Of a stretch of 64,000 nt of DNA, positions 1-11,894 are shown one piece after another (the first letter of the stretch is position 1; each line of letters starts with the position of its first letter). The position numbers and the translations under genes were made by a program. The stretch lies in assembly GCA_003254885.1 (NCBI GenBank), contig QANT01005201.1, forward strand, positions 1 to 64,000, read 5' to 3'. The notes under the pieces are model-generated. The model had not been told where the DNA came from. It made no database searches and was given only the letters and a program-made list of their open reading frames with translations. The stretch is from Purshia tridentata. Taxonomy: Eukaryota; Streptophyta; Magnoliopsida; Rosales; Rosaceae.

Positions 1-200
1 TGTGGGTTTTCCGTGTCAACAATTTCTGTGTGTTCGTGTATGCTTGTTTCTTGATTTATCAAGTTGACTTGTTTTTTTTAATCCGCTGCCTAATAATCAA
101 CTTGGTAATTTTTTTAAAATTTGGTATTTTGTTTGAAAAGCCTATTCACCCCCCCTCTAGGCTTATTTGGGATCTTTCTGGGAATTTTTCAATATAAACT
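1..200 (+). mobile_element. Probable Ty1/copia LTR-edge remnant (fossil)
   Basis: The first 200 bases resemble the inner end of a plant copia LTR plus the start of its leader: a 'gtgggttttcc' stretch, T-rich DNA, then a C-run motif (cctattcacccccc, about 140-155) often met in copia leaders. No coding part is visible and the element is cut by the window edge or lost, so it is broken. The family call rests on remembered motif similarity only and is weak. Confidence 0.35.
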
Positions 201-1333
201 ATTCTTCTTAATTAATTATTTAATTATCTAGTCCTAAATTCTAATATTTTTAGTCTTGATTTCATTAATTTTTTAAGGTTTGGAAGTGTTGTTAATTCTT
301 ACACTTTGGCTTGGGTTGCCATGTGAACATATATATATGATTAATTAAATCTTTACTAGATTAATCTATTAGCTTGGTGAAAAAGCAAAGATTAACTGCA
401 TATACTTGACGCAAAGTCACTTTTTATAATCTGATGGATTTCAAGTGCTTGTATATATATATAGCACACAAATATTTTCAAAATATGAGAAATACCATTA
501 GACATAGGTCTTACAAAAAATAAATACCACTAAACTAACATCTAGTTGATTATTTTCATCTGTTTTTTTTTAATTAGAATTACTCATCTACATCTCTATA
601 TCATTCAAGCTAGCATAGTACATACACTAGACCATATGGTATATAGACTCTATAATTATATACAAATACATTTTATTTCTTTGAATTTTGAGGAGTTAAT
701 TCTTCATGTTAGATATAGATTTAAGAATTGTCATCCTATAAATTATATATTTTTGCATGTGTTACATAATATTTGGGGATAAAAGATCTCTACCATTACA
801 ATATCAGTATCATAATAAGACACAATTTTATTTTCAAAATTTTAACTTATTTTTTTTCATTTGATGTAAAGATTTAGAAATCATAAATCTATGTAATAGG
901 AAGGAGTTATGACAATCCATGATCCGCAACCCAACTCCAGAAAAGGAGACTATATATGTTCACATATTCAGTGAATATCGTAATGAGTAATGAGTCAATG
1001 AGTCATGACCAATCACATTTTATTCATTATTCATATATTGACAAAAACAAATCACATGTATTCACAACCGGACACCTGGAGGAATATTCGTCGTTTAGAA
1101 GGCTTAAAGTTACACTAAGCCGTAATTTTAAAGTAAACCCTTCTCCATTTGCTGACACGTGGATTCTACAACGAGATTCTATTTTGGCAGTTTCTGCCCT
1201 CTTACGTTTCCGATTTCGATTTCTTGCATATTCCCCCGTCTTTTTTTATTTGATTTAAACAAAATTGATGGGTTTTCTGAATTTTAATTTGTAACCTTTT
1301 TTTTGTTGGTTCATTACGTAAAGAATGTGGAAT
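201..1333. other. Gene-free AT-rich DNA upstream of the synaptotagmin-like gene
   Basis: No reading frame here shows a recognisable protein; the short open frames are low-complexity. The segment from about 930 to 1333 is less AT-rich and could include the ancestral promoter and 5' UTR of the synaptotagmin-like gene, but I see no clear TATA box or start-site signal. Confidence 0.5.
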
Positions 1334-2062
1334 ATGACTTTTTTCAGTCTTTTATTCGTATTTATTGGATTTGCCATTTGGAATTGGAATTCCCATCGGT
1401 CTTCTTGTGGGTTTTTTCTTACTCATATATACTCAGAGCCTGGAGATGTGAAGGTGATTCATAACTGATAACTCATTTTCTGATGGATGAATATATGATC
1501 TGGAGCATTTTCACCTTAATTCATAAAATTTCATGTTCAATGATATACATTTTCAGTTTTATTTTGGTCTCAATTGGAGTGTGCTTAATTTGTTGCATTT
1601 TGTATATTTTTTCCCCTAATGGGGTTTGTTCTAGATTTTTTTGAAAATCTGCACATTTGAATACATGCATGGACAGCCAAACGCACACACCCAAATGGGT
1701 TTGCTTGTGTTTGTTTCTTTGACCCATCAAGGCAAGGCAATGAGGACTTGTATATTATATGCATTGGGTTATGGTATTTACCTTAACTTTATATTAGTTG
1801 AAGTGTTTTGGCCAAAAGGAAAGGAAAAGGAAAAGAAATGCTGATTAAATATGCACAAGAGTTATGCATATTCAGAAGAACACATGCATTTTATATTCCC
1901 ATGATTTAAAATTGAAGCTTTTGGTCATTGGTGATCATAGAAGTAAATTTCCTCTAAACGCAGGATCCAATTATTAGACCACTTGATGAGATTGATAATA
2001 GCTCTCTGATTGATCTTTTGCATGAGATTCCCCTATGGGTGAAGCATCCGGATTTTGAAAGA

Positions 2063-2140
2063 GCAAGTTCAATTTTTAGCTGCTTGTGCTCACTGTGACA
2101 TTTTATTTCTACTCCAAATTCAATCTTTATGCTTGTGCAG
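2063..2140 (+). other. GC-AG intron in the synaptotagmin-like gene
   Basis: The exon ending ...HPDFER joins IDWFNS only if the intron starts with GC. The donor reads AGA|GCAAGT and the acceptor TGTGCAG. GC-AG introns are a known minor class and usually have a strong donor context like this one. A second GC donor (ATG|GCAAGT at 2421) follows the exon ending ...PPTIY. Confidence 0.65.
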
Positions 2141-4187
2141 ATTGACTGGTTTAACTCAGTTTTATATGACATGTGGCCTTACCTCGATAAGGTGATTTGA
2201 AACTAATTAAAATATCAAATTTTCTGAATTACCAAGCCTAATGTAGCTAACTAGTCAATGTTCTTGATGGGTCATCACTTTTGTTCTTTCATATAGGCAA
2301 TTTGTGGCATCATAAGAAGCACAGCAGAGCCTATTTTTGCAGAGTACATCTGAAAGTATCAGATAACATCAATAGCATTTCAGACCCTAACTCTTGGAAG
2401 TCTTCCTCCTACAATTTATGGCAAGTCATATATTATGCAGACAATATTGTACATAGGGAACTCATGCATACCATAAAATAACTTATTTGACAGGCTGCAG
2501 AAGAAGTTGAGCTACACAAAATTTAATTACAAGAAACATTTAATTAACTTGGCAGTTTATATTTCTGTGTTATATTGTCTGTGAGTGAGATCTCTTATTA
2601 ATTCATCAAAGCTTTGCAGGTATGAGAGTGCATGAAACCAGTGAAAATGAACTGATATTTGAGCCTGCTGTTAGATGGGCAGGAAATCCCCACATAACTG
2701 TGGTGGTGAAAATATTGTCTTTTCGAATTACATTACAGGTTAGAATTAGCTGCAAAACCATATGCACATATATTCAAAGGGTATCACAAACATTTTAATA
2801 TTTTAGTTATAGTATGAAAATGTGTTTGGGAAATGCTTAGACTATTTGATTTCAATGGCACTCTCTCACATCTTCCTTTATTTTATATCCTACCCGATCC
2901 CCTTTCTCTCCTTAAGACTTTTCACTTAAGGCAACTAGCTTTAATTGTTTGAAATCTAAATGAAATGAGGTCATCAGTCATTTTAAGACCTCTGCTTAAT
3001 CGCTTAGTTGTTTGATGACATCAAATATCGTACTATAGATCATAATGAAATTTTTCATTCTTGTTCTCAGCTGGCGGATGTCCAGATATTTGCAGCACCA
3101 AGGGTAATTTTAAGGCCTCTTGTGCCAACATTCCCATGTTTTGCAAATATTGCAGTGACTTTGATAGACAAGGTAATTTGACACAAAATTTTGACAAACT
3201 AGTTTCTAAAACTTCATGCAAGTACCATGTTCTTATGGTGCAAATATGTTATATACATGCAGCCACATGTGGACTTTGGACTCAAATTACTAGGAGGGGA
3301 TGTTATGTGGCAATCCCTGGTTTGTATCAGTTTGTTCAGGTCACTCCCTCCCTCCCTCCTTTTCTCTCTCTCTTTGTGTAATCTGTAAAGTAATCCAACT
3401 GGAATTGTTTAACTTATCTCTAGTTTTATGTTGACTTTTTGAGTGAAGGAGAAACAGCCAACATGATCATAATTTTTGAATATATATATATGTAAGCTAT
3501 ATATTATATGTAAAAGTTAAAGTACACGTTTCTTCTTTTCTAGTCCCTATGACTTGAAGATGATGTTAGCTTAGTCATAATCTGTCAATACTTGAATGGG
3601 AGTCACAAGTGAATAAGGATTAAAATTTGGAAACCCAGAAGTATTGTCAGGGATTGTGGTGCATATGACATTGAAGTTTTGGATTTTTTATGGGGAATTA
3701 AAATATCTATGCTACCCTTTTACAATGAGGATTAATATTTCATAGAATGGTGGTTGAGTTTAGGGGTGGAGCCACAATTGTCGAATGGAGTGGGCTACTG
3801 GGTTGGGTTGGACCACTGAACTATGTAGGCTGAGGGCAGGATGTGGTTTTATATGTATAATTTATGTCAGTGGCTTTTGTTGGGCCCTGGTCCAACCAAC
3901 AATTGGGTTTGAATTGAAATGTGGTATGTATTGAAACATGCCACGAGTTTATGGAGACTTCAATTCTGACATTAAAATATTACAGTTACCATGTGCATAT
4001 TTTCTTTTCAATAGTTTCATACTACTACTAATATGATTATTTTTATGGCTATCTATCCGGAATTTATAAGAAGACAAGTTGCTACCCTTTATTTATGGCC
4101 CCAAACTTTGGAAATACCAATTCTTGATGGTTCTTTGTAAGTTTATATGGCACTACAATTAAGGATATCTTATTAAAATTATATATG

Positions 4188-4312
4188 ACTGACGTGGTAT
4201 TACGAATCCATCTAAATTATAATATGTTAAATTTAAGATTTAGATATTAATGATCATATATGTGTTATAATTTGGATGAATTTGTAACACAACGAGAACG
4301 TGCCACGTACAG
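4188..4312. mobile_element. Small fold-back MITE-like element in a synaptotagmin intron
   Basis: A segment starting about 'gacgtggtattacgaatcc' is mirrored by inverted sequence ending in '...cgtgccacgt'. The inner arms (tccatctaaattataat and ataatttggatga) can pair. A similar arrangement occurs near 30345-30496. No coding capacity. The family is not identified. Confidence 0.4.
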
Positions 4313-5644
4313 CTACATCACACATTAAACTTGGTTGGACAAAATATTATGTAGTCTAATTTTCCTATATGTTTACATAGTGAAAAACATCAATAATTTA
4401 TGTCTATGTTATTTTATCTGTACAGATCAGGGGCTATAAAGAAGCCAGTAGGCCTAGTACATGTGAAGATCATAAGAGCACTTAAACTGTTGATGATATG
4501 GACATTATAGGAACCTCTGATCCTTATGTCGTAATCAGCCTAACTGGGGATAGGCTTCCATCAAAGAAAACTTCCATTAAGATGAGGAACCTCAACCCAG
4601 AATGGAATGAGAGTTTCAAGCTTACAGTGAAAGATCCTCATACCCAAGTCCTTCAGTTTGATCTTTTCGACTGGGAACAGGTTTGGTACTCAATGTTTGC
4701 CAATTATCACACACCTCGAGTCCACTTTTGTTAAGGCATTCCTAAATAAATCAACGATCCCAGTGCGGTTCAAACGGCATTTCTAGTCATTCAAAAATAG
4801 ACATGGTTATTTAGGGTTTAGTTCACGAGTCCAAAACCCGAGCATCCACCCAAGAAAAGGGTTTGAAGACTTGAGATCTCGCTTGTAGGATTCTTGCACC
4901 TAAAGTTATTTAGTCAAATTAATGAGATATGACATGTTAATATGTTATGCTAGACGTACTCTACTATAAGATTTCGTCTAATTAATGATTTTGATTAATA
5001 GCCTAACAACATAACATGTCTGATTATCTAATAACAAAATATATGTAAGTTATTATAATAGATTTATGTTAATTTTACAGATTGGGACACATGACTTCTT
5101 AGGGATGCAAATTTTTCCACTCAAGAGTCTTAACCCTCATGAGACAAAAGAATTTAAGCTTGATTTGGTGAAGAACACAAACCCTAATGACCCTCAAAAC
5201 AACAAAGGGAGAGGCCAACTGGTGGTGGAGTTGACATATGATCCTTTTGTAGGAGATGATACAAGATATAATAGTGGACCTTTGGATGGAAATGTGCCAA
5301 GAGAAAGCTTTGGAAGAACCCGAAACTTCTCCTCTAACATTTCATCTCTTCAAGTAACTGGTTTACTTGCAGTTACAGTCCAAGGAGCTGATGGAGTTGA
5401 GGGCAAGTATCACAATAGCCCTATCCCTTACGCTTTGGTCTCCTTTGGAGGAGAAAAGAAGAGAATCAAGGTCAATATATATATATATACATACACACAC
5501 ATATGCATATTAATGTGCATTAACAATGTTTAGAGTCTTTATAGTTTAAAATATAACATGTCAAATTGTTTGTGAAAAGTAAATTTCTCTTTGAATAAGT
5601 ATAATATTAATACAATGTGCACTTGTGACTCGAGTTAGTTCATC

Positions 5645-5951
5645 ATGTGACTTAATGCATTCATTATTTATTTTTTTCTAGATGATGAGGAAAACCTAGC
5701 GACCAAATTGGAATGAAGAATTTCAGTTTTTAGTAGAAGATACTCCTTTAAGAGAGAAGATCCATATTGAAGTAGAGAGTAAGAGAAAAGGAATTGGATG
5801 TGACTTAATGCATTCATTATTTTTTTTTTTTCTAGATGATGAGGAAAACCCAGCGACCAAATTGGAATGAAGAATTTCAGTTTTTAGTAGAAGATACTCC
5901 TTTAAAAGAGAAGATTCATATTGAAGTAGAGAGTAAGAGAAAAGGAATTGG
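5645..5951 (+). repeat. Tandem duplication of one C2B exon (two ~153-bp copies)
   Basis: Copy 1 (5645-5797) and copy 2 (5798-5951) are nearly identical and include the polypyrimidine tract, the TTCTAG acceptor and the exon coding MMRKTQRPNWNEEFQF. In copy 1 the Gln codon after MMRKT is TAG (5697-5699); copy 2 has CAG. Only copy 2 is followed by the true exon end GFHRK and a GT donor, so copy 1 has no obvious 3' splice partner of its own. Confidence 0.9.
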
Positions 5952-6179
5952 TTTCCATAGAAAGGTGGGATCGTTTACCATATTCATCATTTTAGGTCTA
6001 TTTTTATTATTTGTTGAATTAAAACCATCTAAATTCTATTATTTATTTAGGAATTGTTGGGGTACGTTGAAATCAATTTTAGTGATGTGGTATACAATGG
6101 AGGCATTAGAAGGAAGTGCAATTTGATAAACTCGAAAAATGGAGTCATACATATTGAGATGCAGTGGAACTCTACATGA

Positions 6180-6875
6180 CACATCAAAGTTTTTATAGTA
6201 ATTGAATAGTTTCATAGATGTTTTGTCAGCAGCAATAGCCATTTATTCATATATACCAATCAATAGTTGTCAATTGCTCACACACTCTTGAGCAGTTGAT
6301 GCTAGCAAAATCATTTTGGTGTTTTTGTGTTAATACATTTTTCTTAGCAAAGAAAAATCATTCATTTCATGGTGATATTAATGAGGTCATATTTGTTTTT
6401 GTTATTCGCTAAATTGATTTTATGCAATATTCCCATGTTAATGGGCCAAGAAAGCAGCATAGCCCATCAATGCAAAATGGAATTGGGGCTTTTGAGGTCT
6501 TCATTCTTCAAAGTTCAACCAGATCCAGCAAACGTAGCAATGCACAGAAAATATCTTATGCTACTTCTGTCCACACGTGTGTCCTCCCATCTAATATCTT
6601 CCATCTGCATCAGTAGCTGGCAACTGGCACTGCAAATGGACGGCTGTGATCTGATAAACTCTGCTAGCCCAAGTAGGCAAGTGCTATACACACAACGAAC
6701 TTCGTGATCTCCACCGCAGCAGATCATTATCCATAATTCCAGTGAAATCCAGGGGCATTTACGTCAGTAAAAATATCTAAAACTCCTTCATAAACCCTGA
6801 CTCCCGAAGAATCTTAAAGCCTTCTTTCTCTCTTCCTTGAAATCTTATCCTTTAGATAAGCAGAGCAAAGCCACC
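6180..6875 (+). promoter_or_regulatory. Intergenic stretch and promoter of the CP29-like gene
   Basis: No gene. TGGGCY-type motifs occur at 6442-6447 (TGGGCC), 6461-6466 and 6666-6671 (both as AGCCCA). Such site II-like motifs are typical of housekeeping and organelle-related plant promoters. A pyrimidine-rich leader (about 6815-6838) precedes the start codon. Confidence 0.45.
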
Positions 6876-8795
6876 ATGTCTACCTCTACAGCTTCGTTAG
6901 CTCTCCCATCTCTCTCTCCCAAAACCCTAGCCCTTTACTCTCCAAAACCCACTTCCCTCTTGCCCTACTCACTCTCTTCCTCGTCGCTTACACTCCGCTT
7001 CAAACCCATTTCAATTTCTGCTTCGTTTCTCAAGTCTCGGTCTTTCGTACGAAACGTCGCCGTTTCGTCCGAGTTCGAGCAGGATGAGGAGGTTCTTAGC
7101 GACGATGGAGGGCCCAATTTTGCCCCCGACCTCAAACTTTTCGTGGGGAACCTTCCCTTCAGCGTTGACAGTGCTCAGCTCGCTGGGATTTTCGAGGGTG
7201 CTGGAAATGTTGAGATGGTTGAGGTACTATTTTGCTTTTTTTTTTTTTCATGAAATTTCCTGAAAATAAATTGCGGGTTTTGGGTTTTGTTGGTTAAATG
7301 GAAGCTTTTGATGCACTAAAATGAATGTTATTGGCAGGTGATATATGATAAGACGACTGGAAGAAGCAGAGGATTTGGGTTTGTGACTATGTCTAGTATT
7401 GAGGAAGTTGAAGCAGCTGCTCGACAGTTCAATGGTTATGTAAGTTATCATATTATGTCTACCCATTTGTCAATATATATATATTTGCAAAAATGTGAAA
7501 GTTGATTGAGTTGATGAAAGCACTAGTTTACCCATCTCCCAAGATACCAGTTGGTTGGTAAAAGTTAGATTGATGGTTGAAACTTGGTCAAGAGTATTGT
7601 TTTACTGAAAAAATTCTGTTGGAGCTTAGTCTCTGGTCTTTCTTAAGTTTGGTTTTTGATTATTCTGAGTCTTGGAGTCATTTGGTTATATATCATCTAT
7701 ACTACCCTGTTTATTGTATATAAGCAAGAGTTCATGCCTTTTCTCAAAATCAAATTGGTTGATTGAGTTATTGAGAACACTTTTACTAGTCGCCCGAATT
7801 ACTAATTGGCTTGAGAAAGTTAGATGGAAGTTTGAAACTTGGTCAATATATTTTTTTTAATTAAAAAAGTTTCTTTTGGAGCTATGTCTCACCTTTCTTA
7901 ATGTGGATTTGTACATATTGATTGCTTAACATTCCTATTGATTGCTTAACATTCCTATTGATTGTTCTGGGCCTTGGCGTTGTTCGGTTAAATATCATCC
8001 ATGAGAACCCTGTTTATTGTGTATAACAAGACTTCATGACATTTTCTTAAAAACAGATTAATTGGTTGAGTTAATGAGAACACTTTTTACTTGTCGCCCA
8101 GAATACTAATTGGTTTGAGAAAGTTAGATGGATGTTTGAAACTTGATCAAAATTAGTTTTATTGAAAAAGGTTTTTTTGGAGCTATGTCTCACTTTCTTA
8201 ATGTGGAATTTGTACGTAGTGATTGCTGAATGTCCCTATTGATTGTTCTGAGCCTTGGCGTTGTTTGGTTATATTTCATCCATGAGAACCCTGTTTATTG
8301 TGTATAAGTAAGACTATATGACATTTTGCAGGAAGTTGATGGCAGGGCGTTGAGGGTAAATTATGGACCTCCTCCCCCTAGGACTGAAGATTCCGCTTTT
8401 AGAGGTGCCAGAGGTCCCAGAGGTGGGATGGGTTCCGACTCCTCCAACCGCCTGTATGTGGGTAACCTCTCATGGGGTGTTGACAATTTAGCACTTGAGA
8501 ACTTGTTTAGTGAGCAAGGAAAGGTTTTGGAAGCCAAGGTAGTTTATGACAGGGACAGTGGCAGATCGAGGGGTTTTGGTTTTGTAACTTATGAGTCTGC
8601 TGAAGAAATGAACAGTGCCATTGAATCATTGGATGGTGTTGTACGTATCTCATCACCTTTTCTTGATGACAGTTTAATTTGCTATTTTTCCCAGTTGCAT
8701 CTACCATGTGTTTCTAAATTTCTTTTTTGCAGGACTTGAATGGAAGATCTATACGAGTCACTGCTGCAGAACCTAGGCCAAGGCGTACATTTTGA
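6876..8795 (+). CDS. CP29: Chloroplast ribonucleoprotein, CP29-like, two RRMs
   Basis: Exons 6876-7223, 7338-7439, 8332-8640 and 8733-8795 give 273 residues. The ATG at 6876 sits in a strong context (gccaccatg); an upstream in-frame TTG is not a credible start. Residues 1 to about 60 are rich in Ser, Leu and Pro with few acids, as in a plastid transit peptide. A short acidic stretch ([12 protein letters not shown]) follows. RRM1 has LFVGNL (88-93) and RGFGFVTM (127-134); RRM2 has LYVGNL (191-196) and RGFGFVTY (230-237). This layout is that of the cpRNP family, abundant stromal proteins that bind, stabilise and help edit chloroplast transcripts. The linker between RRMs is short (about 25 residues) and only mildly Gly-rich, shorter than I recall for Arabidopsis CP29A/B, so the exact orthologue is open. 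All introns are GT-AG. Confidence 0.93.
7498..8331 (+). repeat. Diverged tandem repeats filling intron 2 of the CP29-like gene
   Basis: Roughly 2.7 diverged copies of a 250-300-bp unit lie head to tail. Landmarks such as 'ttgattgagtt' recur near 7502, 7758 and 8062, and 'agctatgtctcac' near 7880 and 8180. The last copy runs straight into the real acceptor (acattttgcag, 8321-8331), and earlier copies carry degraded versions of it. A perfect 20-bp tandem duplication sits inside at 7921-7960. Confidence 0.8.
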
Positions 8796-10200
8796 ATATT
8801 ATATCTTTGCGATGCATTGGCCAACAGAATACTTGATGTATAGCTTTTAACCTATCTTAATATTTGATTACTGCCTCTTTCTTCTTTACCCAAAGGATAT
8901 ATGGTTTTTGTATTTGTTATTCTAATATCTGCTAGTCTTCATAACAGGGAGTTGGGAGCTATGCAGCTGTTCCCATTGCTGTTTGTCCAGAATTACCAGA
9001 TCATGCTCCCTTGCACCACAGTTGGATTCGTGAGTGGTGGCGGTGGTGGTTTTTGACATCTTATAGATGGAAAAGAGCTGAGATGAATGTGTTTTTGAAG
9101 GTTTAAAATTTATGTTCCGAGTGTGGTTTAGTTTAAGGGAACTTATTTGTCATCTACTTTTTTATAGCAGTTTGTAGATTCAGTGCATGAATCATTATTG
9201 ACTAGTCTGGCTTACCTTTATGTCATTGAACGATATCATGATTGTGTAATGAATTGCAGGAGAAATGTACAGCCAGGTCGCTTTCAGTCATTTGAATATC
9301 TAGAATTGAAAGATTTTCGAGGACATACATACTAGCATGGCATGGTCATGATATTATGTGGCTATTGATGGCACAAGTTCATTCTTTATACTGGATAAGT
9401 GTGAGGCATGAATGAGTGATTTTGTAACTCCTACTACGAGCATGATCTAAAATTTGTTAGGTTTAATGGCTATTAGGTGTTCACATTCAAATTAGAGAGG
9501 CAATGTTGTGGTTTATAACTCTTGAAATTAGATTGCAAAGTACCCTCAAAATCTAGATGAAAAGGGCTCCATGGGCTTGGGGATGGTTACTGCCTTGCAC
9601 AGTCGAGGTGTGGATATGGAGATGACAAGTAGCAAGGCAAAGCAGAGGGAAGCTGAGATGGGACTTGAGTGGCTTATGACGTTCAACACATGTAGACTAG
9701 ATATTCAAACCCTAAGACATGCCATGAGGTTGTTGCGTGAGCCAAATGCGAGGGTTGGCTGATTGTGTGAGGCAATGGCGTCATGCTAACTATGGCCAAC
9801 TCCCGGATTGGGGTTTCACATGGTGGCCTATGAGCTATGACTGACTATATGCTCAAGCCATATGGGCCAGGCATTGTAAAATTTTTGCAAGCCCATGGTA
9901 CTTAGATGCAGGGTAGGTAGGCCTATGCAGGCATGGCAAATGAAGTTGAGCCAATCATGGTTTTGATGACACATTGTGATATGAGTGGGTTAACATGTGT
10001 TTCTTTTCTTTTTTCTCCCATATTTGGTGTTATAGATATATACGTTCATTAATCATGTTTCAGGCTTTTGCCGCTTTTCACAGTCAGTAGCTACTGTTTG
10101 AATTGCAATCAAAGACAAAAATTTGTGAGCACAATGATTCCACCACAACTTTGTAGTTTGTAATCTTTGACTTGAAGCCTAAGAGAAGAGCTATATATAA
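8796..10200 (+). other. 3' flank of the CP29-like gene; no second gene seen
   Basis: The first few hundred bases probably hold the 3' UTR. The segment 8948-9110 has a less AT-rich, exon-like look and follows 'acag', so a spliced 3' UTR is possible. From 9560 to 9960 the DNA is GC-richer with an open frame of 63 codons that matches nothing I know; it may be a worn repeat. Confidence 0.4.
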
Positions 10201-11383
10201 TATTCACTTCTTCACACCGTTTGAATTTTTTATGCGCCCATTTCGCTCAATGATTTTTTATCATTTAGGAGATGCGTACTTTCTCTCTTTTATGCTTTTT
10301 TTGTAAGTTTAGAAGCCAGAAAATTTTGATGTGTCACCTTATGTTATGGAATAATATCAAACATATGAGGTTTTTTGGACAATAAAAATTCCAAGGTTTA
10401 TTTCTTTTATTAGGGTTTTCAGATAAAGTTAAAAATATGGACAATACAATCATATACGTATGATTTAAATTCAAATTTTATCCGAAAACAAAGTATTCTC
10501 TTTAGGATAGCAGCCACTTCCTTGGAATTAATGGGAAGTGACTATTATTATTGGAGGAATTGGAATCCAATGGCTATGAGGTTGAAAAAGCAGGAAAAAA
10601 GGGTGAGTTCCAAAGAGTGCTTCTAAAATTGGGTAAAGAAGGCATGAACCAATTAATCGTAGCTCCTTTATGGGGAAGAGACTTGGTCCACTTCCATTCC
10701 ATGGGTGATTAATTTGTAATCATATGATTAAATGTTTCCTTTGAAGTAATCAACACTCACAAGACTTTGGAATATAATTACATGGTCACTGCCAAGACAT
10801 GTCAAAGGTGATCGAAAGTGGTTGAAAACTCAATGCTCATATATATTCATCGGCTATTATGGTGAGTGGACTGAAACCTTCCCGCCAATTGTGAGCAAAT
10901 TAAGTTCCACTTATCCAAGCCCATTATTGTTGCTTGTTGCATGATCTCGTTTTAAATTTGCTTTAATGCATGCTTGAATTGAGCTTCATGGTACCCTCCA
11001 CTCTAGAGAGATCTCTACTGAAAATTATTTAATATTAATGCATACATAAACCAATAAATGGGGGAAGCTTAAAGTATGCACATATAATTGCATGTTAAAA
11101 GAATAATAACTAAAAAACTTATCTAATTAACAAATGTCAGTAACATGGTTAGTTTGATATAAATTGTTGGCTTATTTTGTAATGAAGAACGACATCAACA
11201 TGTTATTAAGGATACATATTAGAAAATTCTCATTAGTTATGTTTTAGTCTAAGTATCTTCATTAAATTTAACAAAAACCTCCTATCAATTCAAAATATTT
11301 TTTTAACCAAGGTACGTGGTACTATTCAAGATATTTATTAATTGCTAATGAAAAACCAAATCCTTTATTAAAAAAAAAAAAGA

Positions 11384-11490
11384 AGTATGGGTCAATGACT
11401 CAATGTACAATTTGTCAACTAAAAGACAAANAAAAAGAATTATGGGTCAATGACTCAATGTACAATTTGTCAACTAAAAGACGAATACGT
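11384..11490. repeat. Tandem duplication of ~55 bp
   Basis: The string 'tatgggtcaatgactcaatg' and the following 'tacaatttgtcaactaaaag' occur twice in a row, with an ambiguous base at 11431 between the copies. The N suggests the duplication was hard to assemble. Confidence 0.85.
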
Positions 11491-11894
11491 AGACTTGGAG
11501 ACATGGGTCCTGCGTTCATGTCGTTTGCTTGACAAATGCGTAAGGAGTGTGTCGTTTATACAAAGAATATTATAAGTGGCACGTTTATTTACCTGTAATC
11601 GGAATGAGTATAAATTGAAATCAAAGTTGAAATTATGTTCATACATAGACTCCACCTAACTCTCATGCTTTTTACATCTGTAAAATTTCTTGTCTCCAAG
11701 CTTTCATGGTATAAATTTATCCTTTTTTGATATTTTAAAAAAAATAATAACAAATCTTTTTTGGTAAAAAAAGAATATTTGTAAGATTTATTTTTTGAGA
11801 ATAGGAAGTGTGCTAGATGAGTAATTTGGTGTGTGCATGGCAATAGCGTTACTCATAAAGATAATAAAAAGTGAATAGAGACTTATAAATTCAG

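Larger units (their letters stand above)
1334..6179 (+). pseudogene. Synaptotagmin (SYT1-3 type), probably a decaying unprocessed copy
   Basis: Plant synaptotagmins tether the ER to the plasma membrane through an N-terminal membrane anchor, a lipid-binding SMP domain and two C2 domains. That order is visible here across about 12 exons: 1334-1453 (anchor), 1964-2062, 2141-2191, 2297-2420, 2620-2738, 3071-3172, 3263-3339 and about 4069-4137 (SMP), 4426-4680 and 5081-5470 (C2A, with DIIGTSDPYV and NLNPEWNE, plus linker and start of C2B), 5836-5964 and 6051-6179 (rest of C2B, ending IHIEMQWNST). Lesions seen: two offsetting shifts in exon 1 that scramble part of the anchor; a TGA at 2351-2353 where the family has a Gly codon; frame shifts near 3306 (exon 7) and 4490 (exon 9); and no AG acceptor directly before the exon near 4069. 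Introns are kept, so this is a DNA-level duplicate, not a retrocopy. Several independent lesions make assembly error less likely. Confidence 0.8.

Noticed and set aside
9571-9762. 63-codon frame in a GC-richer patch
   Set aside because: No family match. The patch may be a worn repeat but nothing identifies it.
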